IMG/VR virus record: IMGVR_UViG_3300021062_000026
Span: 1 to 45,184 of that record
Strand: one strand, 5' to 3'
Length of the DNA stretch: 45,184 nt
Source of the DNA: a virus
In this document: positions 23,371-28,758 of the stretch, in pieces
Numbering within the stretch: the stretch's first letter is position 1
How the letters are laid out: every line of letters begins with the position of its first letter
The notes under the pieces: model-generated
What the model saw: only the letters and a program-made list of their open reading frames with translations
Databases searched by the model: none
What the model was told of the DNA's origin: nothing
Made by a program: the position numbers and the translations under genes

Positions 23371-23534
23371 AGCAGCGGCGCCCCCTTCGGGGGCTTGTGC
23401 TTTGTCGCGGGTGGCCAGCCCCCTGCCGGCTTGGCCTTGCGGGTCGCCTTGCGCGCAGCGATCTGCCAGTCGCCGGTGAGCTTGAGCGTCGCGGGCTTCG
23501 GGCCACGCTTACGGGCTTTGCGCTTGCTGGCCAT
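23319..23534 (-). CDS. Basic AT-hook-like protein, paralogue of 22562-22738, end replaced by transposase sequence
   Basis: This 71-residue frame begins MASKRKARKRGPKPATLKL and matches its paralogue through AKPAGGWPPATKHKPPKG. After that point its codons run into the 5' part of the transposase in another frame and lose similarity. The transposase ATG (23370) lies inside this frame, 52 bases before its stop. A strong hairpin (23380-23394) sits at the junction. The simplest reading is a deletion that fused this gene to a shortened transposase; a programmed frameshift making a fusion protein is a weaker alternative. Confidence 0.62.
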   Translation of the reverse strand: MASKRKARKRGPKPATLKLTGDWQIAARKATRKAKPAGGWPPATKHKPPKGAPLLWRSSGRRASPTSRPFS

Positions 23535-23735
23535 GCCTGGATAGGAAGAGACCGGGCGCGGCAGTGAGATGCCGCGCCCGGCAAACCCCCAGAGCCGGCC
23601 AAATCGGCAAAGGAGGAAACATGAGCGTGTTCGTGCTCATGTGGACGGCGGGTTACCGGGTCGGTCTGGCCCGGGGCCTGCCTGAAGCAGGGTCCGCTCG
23701 GGTACCGGTCAAGGATCCCGGGCGGACCTCTCCAT
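23535..23735. other. Intergenic region with an orphan ribosome binding site
   Basis: An AAAGGAGG at 23609-23616 stands 4 nt before ATG 23621 (MSVFVLMWTAGYRVGLARGL). The frame has no stop before it enters the tRNA gene at 23736 and continues far beyond. A hairpin (CCTGC and GCAGG at about 23677-23691) lies within. The start looks genuine but the gene appears to have lost its 3' end. Confidence 0.4.
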
Positions 23736-23820
23736 GCCCCGGTGGCGTAATCGGTAGACGCGGCGGACCTGGAATCCGCTGGCCTTTACGGCCGTGCCCG
23801 TTCGAGTCGGGCCCGGGGCT
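23736..23820 (+). tRNA. Type II (long variable arm) tRNA, leucine-like body with unusual anticodon loop
   Basis: The 85-nt gene has a perfect 7-bp acceptor (GCCCCGG with CCGGGGC), a leucine-like D arm (TGGCGTAATCGGTAGACGC), a perfect 5-bp anticodon stem (GCGGA with TCCGC), a long variable arm (GGCC-TTTAC-GGCC) and a perfect T arm (GCCCG, loop TTCGAGT, CGGGC). The 7-base loop is CCTGGAA, so strict numbering gives anticodon TGG with C instead of T at position 33. Sliding by one base gives GGA (Ser) after T33. U73 follows and CCA is not encoded. Structure is certain, identity is not. Confidence 0.85.
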
Positions 23821-23899
23821 CCTACCCTCTCGCGAAGGCAGGTGGACTTGTCAGAGAGCGGCGTCAAGTATGCGGCCGCGCCCGCGGCTGCGCAAGCCC

Positions 23900-24184
23900 C
23901 TACCCCTTCGGCGGCCTGGGGTCGTCCGTAAGCCCACCGAGGTAGTCGGTCGAGGTCTGGAAGACGACCGCCATCTTCTTGACGATGGCGAAGCCCGGGT
24001 CGGGGACGGCGTTGTGTATGTAGCGCGAGAGCGCGGCCTCGTTGATGTCGAGGTGGTAGGCGGCCTCGCGGCGCTTCCAGGCCCGGGCCTCGATCCGTTC
24101 GAGGACGCGGGCGCCGATCAGGACCGAACCTTCGGCGGCGGGGGGGCGTCCGCGGGGGCGCTTGGTTGTCTTTCTCGTTGCCAT
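23900..24184 (-). CDS. HTH repressor candidate (CI-like lysogeny regulator)
   Basis: This 94-residue DNA-binding protein has an N-terminal AT-hook-like tract (KTTKRPRGRPPAAEG) and a helix-turn-helix of the Cro/C1 type (AAYHLDINEAALSRYIHNAV, about residues 42-61), followed by VPDPGFAIVKKMAVVF. It is transcribed away from the rightward early operon, the standard position of a temperate phage repressor. The class 1 operator-like block lies upstream of the divergent gene. Its own promoter puts the transcription start about four bases before the ATG, recalling the leaderless lambda cI message. There is no obvious cleavage domain, so induction may not depend on RecA. Confidence 0.75.
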   Translation of the reverse strand: MATRKTTKRPRGRPPAAEGSVLIGARVLERIEARAWKRREAAYHLDINEAALSRYIHNAVPDPGFAIVKKMAVVFQTSTDYLGGLTDDPRPPKG

Positions 24185-24194
24185 CGGGACGCCA

Positions 24195-24223
24195 CAACTA
24201 ACCGAGCGGCGCGGGGATAGCAA
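24195..24223 (-). promoter_or_regulatory. Repressor promoter giving a near-leaderless mRNA
   Basis: On the minus strand TTGCTA (24223-24218), a 17-nt spacer and TAGTTG (24200-24195) are seen. The expected start at about 24188 is four bases before the ATG at 24184, with no room for a ribosome site. The -10 is the same as that before 8478. Confidence 0.55.
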
Positions 24224-24265
24224 GCGGAGCGGGGCGGCGGCCTGCCCGAATCCTTGATTTCTCCG

Positions 24266-24294
24266 TTGCACCGCATCGGTTGCGCCGATACAGT
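24266..24294 (+). promoter_or_regulatory. Class 1 early promoter/operator, rightward operon
   Basis: TTGCAC (24266-24271), a 17-nt spacer and TACAGT (24289-24294) are followed by AAGGAGG (24302-24308) and ATG 24317. TTGATTT lies upstream at 24254-24260. An imperfect inverted repeat (GCACCG, CAT, CGGTTGC) covers the -35 and spacer. The block matches the one at 15965 and partly the one at 27792, suggesting common repression by the divergent HTH protein. Confidence 0.65.
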
Positions 24295-24316
24295 AGGGCG
24301 CAAGGAGGCAACGCCG

Positions 24317-24592
24317 ATGACGACCGACCTAGACCTGCGCGGGATGCTCGCGACCAACCACTACGACCCGCCCGAGGCCACGATCCGCTCGGGCGGGTGC
24401 GAGGTCACGGTGACGATGGTGCTCACCCTGGACGTGGACCAGGACGGCGACCTGCGCCCGGTCGAGTGCAACAGCCTGCCGGTGCGGGGCACGGCGGGGG
24501 CAACGATCCTGCGCTACCTGGACCTCAAGGAGCTGAAGTCGCTCGCGCAAGCCGAGCTCGCACGGCTGGAAGGTGAGGTCCGCGGTGCGTGA
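24317..24592 (+). CDS. First rightward early gene, hypothetical
   Basis: This 91-residue protein begins MTTDLDLRGMLATNHYDPPE. It has a beta-rich middle (RSGGCEVTVTMVLTLDVDQD) and a helical end (DLKELKSLAQAELARLEGEV). The start is fixed by AAGGAGG 8 nt upstream and by a class 1 promoter. It overlaps the following gene by eight bases. As the first gene after the divergent repressor it occupies the cro/early-regulator position, but no HTH is visible. Function unknown. Confidence 0.68.
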   Translation: MTTDLDLRGMLATNHYDPPEATIRSGGCEVTVTMVLTLDVDQDGDLRPVECNSLPVRGTAGATILRYLDLKELKSLAQAELARLEGEVRGA

Positions 24593-24881
24593 CAAGGGCA
24601 TGGCGTATCCGATCCAGACGTTCCCGCCCATCAAGGAGATGGACATGCGGGACTGGTTCGCCGGCCTCGCGCTACAGGCGCAGGTGTCGTGCGTCTCATA
24701 CACGACGTGCCCTGCGGTGGAGGAGGACGATTCGGCGAACTGCGTGCAGTGCGGCACCGTCCACGAGATCCGCCACTCAAACGGCGGAGGTCCCGCAGAC
24801 GACCCGTCGGTGATGGCCGCGATGGCGTACGAGTACGCCGACGCGATGCTCGCCGCCCGCAAGGAGGACCCCCGTGGTTAG
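24585..24881 (+). CDS. Conserved phage early protein (RDWFAGLALQ ... AYEYADAMLAARK)
   Basis: This 98-residue protein has a pattern I recognise from many temperate phages: MRDWFAGLALQAQVS, a variable part with several Cys (CVSYTTCP, NCVQCGTVHE) and a final helix AMAYEYADAMLAARKED. The function of that group is not known. The GTG at 24585 is preceded by AAGGTGAGG and overlaps the previous gene; ATG 24600 is an alternative. The Cys/His cluster in the middle may bind zinc and is an addition to the usual short form. Confidence 0.7.
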   Translation: MRDKGMAYPIQTFPPIKEMDMRDWFAGLALQAQVSCVSYTTCPAVEEDDSANCVQCGTVHEIRHSNGGGPADDPSVMAAMAYEYADAMLAARKEDPRG

Positions 24882-24942
24882 CTACCTCTGGAAGCTCCTC
24901 AAGGACACATGGTTCTCGTTCGAGCGGGTGATGGGGTCATGA
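24874..24942 (+). CDS. 22-residue aromatic micropeptide candidate
   Basis: A GTG at 24874 lies 6 nt after a perfect AAGGAGG (24861-24867) and overlaps the preceding stop. The 22 codons (VVSYLWKLLKDTWFSFERVM plus two) end in a TGA overlapping the next ATG (ATGA). The ribosome site and the double coupling support translation. The peptide is amphipathic, rich in Trp, Phe and Leu. Confidence 0.5.
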   Translation: MVSYLWKLLKDTWFSFERVMGS

Positions 24943-25166
24943 GCCAGCCTGTGATCGCGGAACTGGAGCGCGCGCTCGAAGAGCTGCGCGCCGAGATGCC
25001 GGGCCGCTTCCGCGCGCTCGACGACAAGACGCTGCTGATCGACGAGGTCGTCGGCTTCTGCGAGGAGCGCGGCGGCTCGCTCTCGGGCGAGGCGCGCTCG
25101 CGGCTGGAAGAGCTTTGCCTCCAGCTCTACGGCCTCGGGCTGATGCGCGGAGGCGCGAAGAGCTAA
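24939..25166 (+). CDS. Small acidic helical protein
   Basis: This 75-residue protein begins MSQPVIAELERALEELRAEM and is almost wholly charged helix (LLIDEVVGFCEERGGSLSGE, LEELCLQLYGLGLMRGG). The ATG overlaps the micropeptide stop. It precedes the recombination ATPase gene by 74 bases. No family is recognised. Confidence 0.65.
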   Translation: MSQPVIAELERALEELRAEMPGRFRALDDKTLLIDEVVGFCEERGGSLSGEARSRLEELCLQLYGLGLMRGGAKS

Positions 25167-25240
25167 CCCCGAACCCCCTCCGCCGAGACCCGCACGCATT
25201 CGGCACGGGCAGGAGCGGAGGGAGAACAGGAAGTGACTAG

Positions 25241-26152
25241 ATGGCTACGAAGCTGAAAGCGCGCGATCCCAAGATCGTGCAGCCGGGGCACTGCAAGGGG
25301 CTGATCTTCGGCCCCTCGGGCGCCGGCAAGACGTGGTTCGCTCTCTCGTTCCCACGTCCCTACTACATCGACACCGAAGGCGGCGCGGACCTGCGCCACT
25401 ACCAGGCCCGGCTCCAGGAGGCCGGAGGCGCCTACATGGGGCAGGAGGACGGGTCGCTCAACTTCGACACCGTGCTCGACCAGGTGCGGGCGCTCGCGAC
25501 GGAGAAGCATCCCTACCAGACGCTGATCCTCGACAGCGCGACGAAGCTCTACCAGACGACGATCGCGAACGAGGCCGACCGGCTGGGCTCAAAGGACGCC
25601 TTCGGGGCCTCCAAGAAGCCGGCCATCGCCTACATGCGCCGGCTCGTCGCCTCGATCCAGCGGCTCCACATGAACGTGTGGTTCATCGCGCACGAGGTCG
25701 CGGAGTGGGGCATGGTCGGGGAGCAGCGCCAGGAGGTCGGGCGGGCCCCGGACGTCTGGGACAAGCTCGTGTACGAGCTCGACCTCACGCTCCAGGTGAA
25801 GAAGCTCGGCAAGGGCCAGCGCGAGGCGGTGGTCTACAAGTCGCGCCTCGTGGGCTTCCCGGAGTTCGACCGCTTCTACCTCCAGCGCAACGGGGAGGAG
25901 TGCGGGTACGACGAGTTCTCGTCGCGCTACGGCAAGGACTACATCGAGGCCGAGTCCGAGCCGATCGAGCTGGCGACGGCGGAGCAGGTGGCGGAGATCA
26001 AGCGCCTGCTGGAGGTCGTGCGGGTGCCCGAGACGGCGATCGAGAAGACGCTCTCGGCGGCGCGCGCGGAGACGTGGGAGGACCTGACCCGTGAGCAGGC
26101 CGAGAAGACGATCAACTGGCTCTTGAGCAAGGTGCAGAAGGAGAGTGCGTGA
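25241..26152 (+). CDS. RecA-like phage ATPase (AAA_24/Sak4-like recombination protein)
   Basis: This 303-residue protein has a Walker A motif GPSGAGKT (residues 24-31), then PRPYYIDTEGGADLRHYQ. A Walker B-like LILDSATKLYQ follows near residue 90 and an FIAHE sensor-like motif near 150. The layout matches the phage RecA-like core group that includes Sak4 single-strand annealing proteins. A C-terminal helical domain (ATAEQVAEIKRLLEVVRVPE) resembles the tail seen in several such proteins. It would use ATP to act on single-stranded DNA during recombination-dependent replication or repair. The next gene encodes an SSB-like protein, its usual partner. Confidence 0.83.
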   Translation: MATKLKARDPKIVQPGHCKGLIFGPSGAGKTWFALSFPRPYYIDTEGGADLRHYQARLQEAGGAYMGQEDGSLNFDTVLDQVRALATEKHPYQTLILDSATKLYQTTIANEADRLGSKDAFGASKKPAIAYMRRLVASIQRLHMNVWFIAHEVAEWGMVGEQRQEVGRAPDVWDKLVYELDLTLQVKKLGKGQREAVVYKSRLVGFPEFDRFYLQRNGEECGYDEFSSRYGKDYIEAESEPIELATAEQVAEIKRLLEVVRVPETAIEKTLSAARAETWEDLTREQAEKTINWLLSKVQKESA

Positions 26153-26607
26153 TGGGCGGCTTGGTTGACTGGAGCCCGGAGCCTTCCGGGGAGTTCGGGC
26201 CGGGGATCCACCTCGGGCGCGTCGCGAAGTGCGAGCTGAAGAGGTCCGAGAAGACGGGCTCGCGGTACTTCAACGTCCAATTTGTGGCGGACGACCCGCT
26301 CGGTGGGGAGGAGTCCACGCTCTGCTTCGACGTCATCATGCTCGAAGGGCGCGGGCGCTCGATCGGGCAGGGCAAGCTCAAGGCGCTCGGCTTCGAGGAG
26401 GGCGAGGCGATCGAGTCCTCGCAGGACTTGATCGGCCGGCGCGCGTGGCTCGCCTGCGCGCGGGAGACCTACAACGGCAAGGAGCGGTTGAAGGTGGACA
26501 TCTCGGCCGAGGGCTCGCTCTGCGGCTACTGGTACGAGAACAGCCCGCCGCCGGAGGCCGCGACGAGCGGCGTCGCTCCGGTGGACAGCATCGACGTCCC
26601 GTTCTGA
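26152..26607 (+). CDS. SSB-like single-stranded DNA binding protein (DUF669-like)
   Basis: This 151-residue protein has an OB-fold-like pattern of strands (HLGRVAKCELKRSEKTGSRY, FNVQFVADDPLGG, LCFDVIML) and ends VDSIDVPF, which copies the acidic hydrophobic tip of bacterial SSB that recruits repair proteins. Phage DUF669 proteins next to Sak4-like ATPases are of this kind. ATG 26152 is 8 nt after AAGGAG; GTG 26149, overlapping the preceding stop, is an alternative. It probably coats single strands for the adjacent ATPase. Confidence 0.75.
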   Translation: MGGLVDWSPEPSGEFGPGIHLGRVAKCELKRSEKTGSRYFNVQFVADDPLGGEESTLCFDVIMLEGRGRSIGQGKLKALGFEEGEAIESSQDLIGRRAWLACARETYNGKERLKVDISAEGSLCGYWYENSPPPEAATSGVAPVDSIDVPF

Positions 26608-26706
26608 TCTGTAAACCGCCGGGGCCTTTCGTCCCGAGCGGCCTTTCCGCAACCGGCGCACAAACCAAAACGAACGCGCCGAAGACCACGAAAGAACCTT
26701 TCCGAC

Positions 26707-27549
26707 ATGATGAAACCGAACGTCGAAACCGTGACGCCCGCTCTGGCCGCGAAGTGGCTGGAGTCGAACATCGGGAACCGGCCCGTGCGCCACGCTTGGG
26801 TCCAGGTCCTGGCGCAGATGATGCGCGCGGGAGAGTGGACGGTCACGCACCAGGGGATCGCCTTCGATCGCACGGGGAGACTGGTGGACGGCCAGCACCG
26901 CCTCCTCGCCGTGATCGAGGCGGATCGCTCCGTCAGCATGCTGGTCACTCGCGGCCTCGCCCCGGAGGTCTACCGTCACCTGGACGGCGGGCGCTCGCGG
27001 TCGATCTCGGACCGGATCTCGCTGCTGGACGACTTCAAGGAAAACACGCTCGTCACGGCGCTCGTCCGGGCCTACCTCGCGTGCGCGATGGGCGGGCACA
27101 CCGGGGTCTCGATCAACGCCGTCGAGGAGCAATTCCTCAAGATGCCGGGGCCCTTCACGGCCGTCGCCAAGGCCTTCAACAAGGCCAACTCGCGCGGTCT
27201 GACCCGGGCCCCGGTCGGCGCGGCCATCGCGTCCTACATGCACGCGCACGAGCCCGAAGCCCGAGACTTCCTCGCGGCCTTCACGTCGGGCGAGGGCCTC
27301 TCGGCCGGCTCCCCGATTCTCACGCTGCGGGACGCGCTCCTGCTGCGCCCCCAATTCATGCGGACGGCGCACGAGGTCTACTGGAAGGCGACGACGGCGT
27401 GCCGTGCCGCGTACGAGGGCCGCACCATGGCCCGCCTCTGGCCGGACACCACCGACTGGCAAGACAACCGCTACGAGCGTCTCGTCCAGGAGCGCAGCGC
27501 GAAGGCCAAGCGGGCCGCGCACACGCGCTGGAGCCGCGTCGCCGTCTAG
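26707..27549 (+). CDS. ParB/sulfiredoxin-fold phage protein
   Basis: This 280-residue protein contains the motif of a common phage family related to the ParB nuclease/sulfiredoxin fold: VTPALAAKWLESNIGNRPVR, AGEWTVTHQGIAFDRTGRLV, then DGQHRLLAVIEADRSV. The DGQHRL box is the family equivalent of the ParB catalytic or nucleotide-binding GxxR region. The rest is helical with a basic end (AKAKRAAHTRWSRVAV) able to contact nucleic acid. In ParB relatives the fold binds CTP or ATP. Here the role is unknown, possibly DNA binding or nicking during replication. Confidence 0.78.
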   Translation: MMKPNVETVTPALAAKWLESNIGNRPVRHAWVQVLAQMMRAGEWTVTHQGIAFDRTGRLVDGQHRLLAVIEADRSVSMLVTRGLAPEVYRHLDGGRSRSISDRISLLDDFKENTLVTALVRAYLACAMGGHTGVSINAVEEQFLKMPGPFTAVAKAFNKANSRGLTRAPVGAAIASYMHAHEPEARDFLAAFTSGEGLSAGSPILTLRDALLLRPQFMRTAHEVYWKATTACRAAYEGRTMARLWPDTTDWQDNRYERLVQERSAKAKRAAHTRWSRVAV

Positions 27550-27552
27550 CCG

Positions 27553-27795
27553 ATGCCCCTCTCTCGTTCCGTCCTGGGCGCGAACGTCCGCCGGCTGCGC
27601 GTCGAGCGCGGGCTTTCCCAGCGCGAGCTCGGTGAGGCCGTCGGCCGGGGTCAGTCCTGGGCCTCGGACCTGGAGCGGGGAGTCCACGAGAGCTTGAAGG
27701 TGGATCTTCTGAACGGGATCGCGAAGGCCCTCGGTGTCCGGGTCGAGCGGCTCCTGAAGAAGACCCGAGCCCCTTCTGTTTCGGACCGTGCTTGA
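27553..27795 (+). CDS. Cro/C1-type HTH regulator
   Basis: This 80-residue protein is essentially one Cro/C1 helix-turn-helix domain: LGANVRRLRVERGLSQRELG, then EAVGRGQSWASDLERG and LLNGIAKALGVRVERLLKK. The pattern is complete, with SQRELG as the first helix and GQSWASDLERG as recognition helix and turn. It lies in the middle of the rightward operon, 3 nt after the ParB-like gene, and its stop codon forms part of the TTGATT of the next class 1 element. It may act as a Cro-like or late switch regulator. Confidence 0.85.
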   Translation: MPLSRSVLGANVRRLRVERGLSQRELGEAVGRGQSWASDLERGVHESLKVDLLNGIAKALGVRVERLLKKTRAPSVSDRA

Positions 27796-27833
27796 TTTTT
27801 GCGGTGCGCTTGCAAGGTTGCACCGGATACGTT
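27792..27833 (+). promoter_or_regulatory. Class 1-like promoter/operator before the resolvase gene
   Basis: TTGATT (27792-27797) and TACGTT (27828-27833) are 30 nt apart, one more than in the other two class 1 blocks. GGTTGCACCGGATAC and TTAGG between and after them match the block before 24317. A clear -35 at 17 nt is lacking, so this is the weakest of the three and may be mainly an operator. Confidence 0.45.
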
Positions 27834-27866
27834 AGGCTCTCCCCCGGTCCGTGCAGGACTCTCGCG

Positions 27867-27907
27867 GCGGGGGCCGGTCTCGACTGGCCGGTCCCCCGCA
27901 TTTCTCT
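27867..27907 (+). terminator. Attenuator-like hairpin between promoter and resolvase gene
   Basis: GCGGGGG and CCGG (27867-27877) pair with CCGG and CCCCCGC (27888-27899, one bulged T) around a 10-nt loop. ATTTCTCT follows at 27900-27907. This looks like an intrinsic terminator or a structured leader, placed only 11 nt before the resolvase ATG, which has no ribosome site of its own. Confidence 0.5.
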
Positions 27908-27910
27908 CCG

Positions 27911-28261
27911 ATGGCGACGCCCGTCTCGTTGACGCTGCCTTGGCCCCCCTCGGCGAACCGCTACTGGCGCTCGCTGACGATCGGGGGGCGTGCGCGCGTC
28001 GTGCTCTCGAAGGAGGCACGCGACTACAAGCGAGCGACGGCCGCGCTCGCCGTCCCGGCTCCGATCGACGGGCCTGTGAAGCTGACGCTGCGGATGTTCC
28101 GTCCTGCGCGTCGCGGTGATCTGGACAACGCGATCAAGGTGGCCGTCGACTCGATCCAGGGCGTCGTGTTCGCGAACGACTCCCAGGTCGTCGAGCTGCA
28201 CGCCTACCTCGGGGACGACAAGCACAACCCGCGGGTCGAAGTGACTGCGGAGGCGGCGTGA
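27911..28261 (+). CDS. rusA: RusA-like Holliday junction resolvase
   Basis: This 116-residue endonuclease would cut four-way DNA junctions during recombination and before packaging. It has the family layout: LTLPWPPSANRYWR near the N-terminus, then RRGDLDNAIKVAVDSIQGV (about residues 71-89) with the acidic residues that bind metal, then VFANDSQVVELHAYLGDD (about 90-107) with further Asp residues. ATG 27911 is chosen because family proteins begin a few residues before LPWPPS; GTG 27851 would place the hairpin inside the coding region. No ribosome site precedes the ATG, so translation may depend on the leader structure. Confidence 0.88.
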   Translation: MATPVSLTLPWPPSANRYWRSLTIGGRARVVLSKEARDYKRATAALAVPAPIDGPVKLTLRMFRPARRGDLDNAIKVAVDSIQGVVFANDSQVVELHAYLGDDKHNPRVEVTAEAA

Positions 28262-28758
28262 CCGGCCCCGCGCTGCACCCCTACGCCGAGCGCCGCTGCC
28301 GCTTCGATGCGTGCTCCAAGCCGCTCGCCCGGGCGCCCGGCGAGAGCGACCACAAGTTCTTGATGCGGCGCAGTTGCAGCCCGCCTTGTCTGGGGCGGAA
28401 GAAGCGCGAGGTCCGGCCGCACCAATTCGAGGCCTCGTGCGACCGCGTGGCGATCATCGCGAGGACGGTCGACCCGGACGCCGACACGGAGAGCCCGCGC
28501 TGGATCCGCATTCGGCTGCTTGCCGGCCGCCAGCTCAAGATCAAGGAGCTCTTCGCTGCGGGGGAAATGAACGCCTGGGTGAGCAAGCGTGCGCTGCGGG
28601 AGGTGCGCGCCGAGGTGCGCCGGCTGGGTGCGCACGTCGCGTTTCGCTCGGCGGTCAATGAGATGCTCGCGATGGCGCAGATCGAGTCCTCGGCGGAGCG
28701 GAACCTTCGGATGACCCGGGAGCGCGCGCGGGCGCGGAGAATCGAGCGGCGCGCATGA
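28258..28758 (+). CDS. Basic zinc-finger-like hypothetical protein
   Basis: This 166-residue protein starts at GTG 28258 (GTGA overlap with rusA). It has an N-terminal Cys cluster (RRCRFDACSKPLARAPGE, then RRSCSPPCLGRKKRE) that could hold zinc, a mixed middle and a strongly basic helical end (RMTRERARARRIERRA). The composition suggests nucleic acid binding, and coupling to the resolvase gene suggests a shared recombination or replication role. No family is recognised. Confidence 0.68.
   Translation: MTGPALHPYAERRCRFDACSKPLARAPGESDHKFLMRRSCSPPCLGRKKREVRPHQFEASCDRVAIIARTVDPDADTESPRWIRIRLLAGRQLKIKELFAAGEMNAWVSKRALREVRAEVRRLGAHVAFRSAVNEMLAMAQIESSAERNLRMTRERARARRIERRA

Noticed and set aside
23564-24220. 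Plus-strand frame of 218 codons over the tRNA and repressor
   Set aside because: Runs through a structurally perfect tRNA and opposite an HTH gene; only its start region is noted as an orphan ribosome site.
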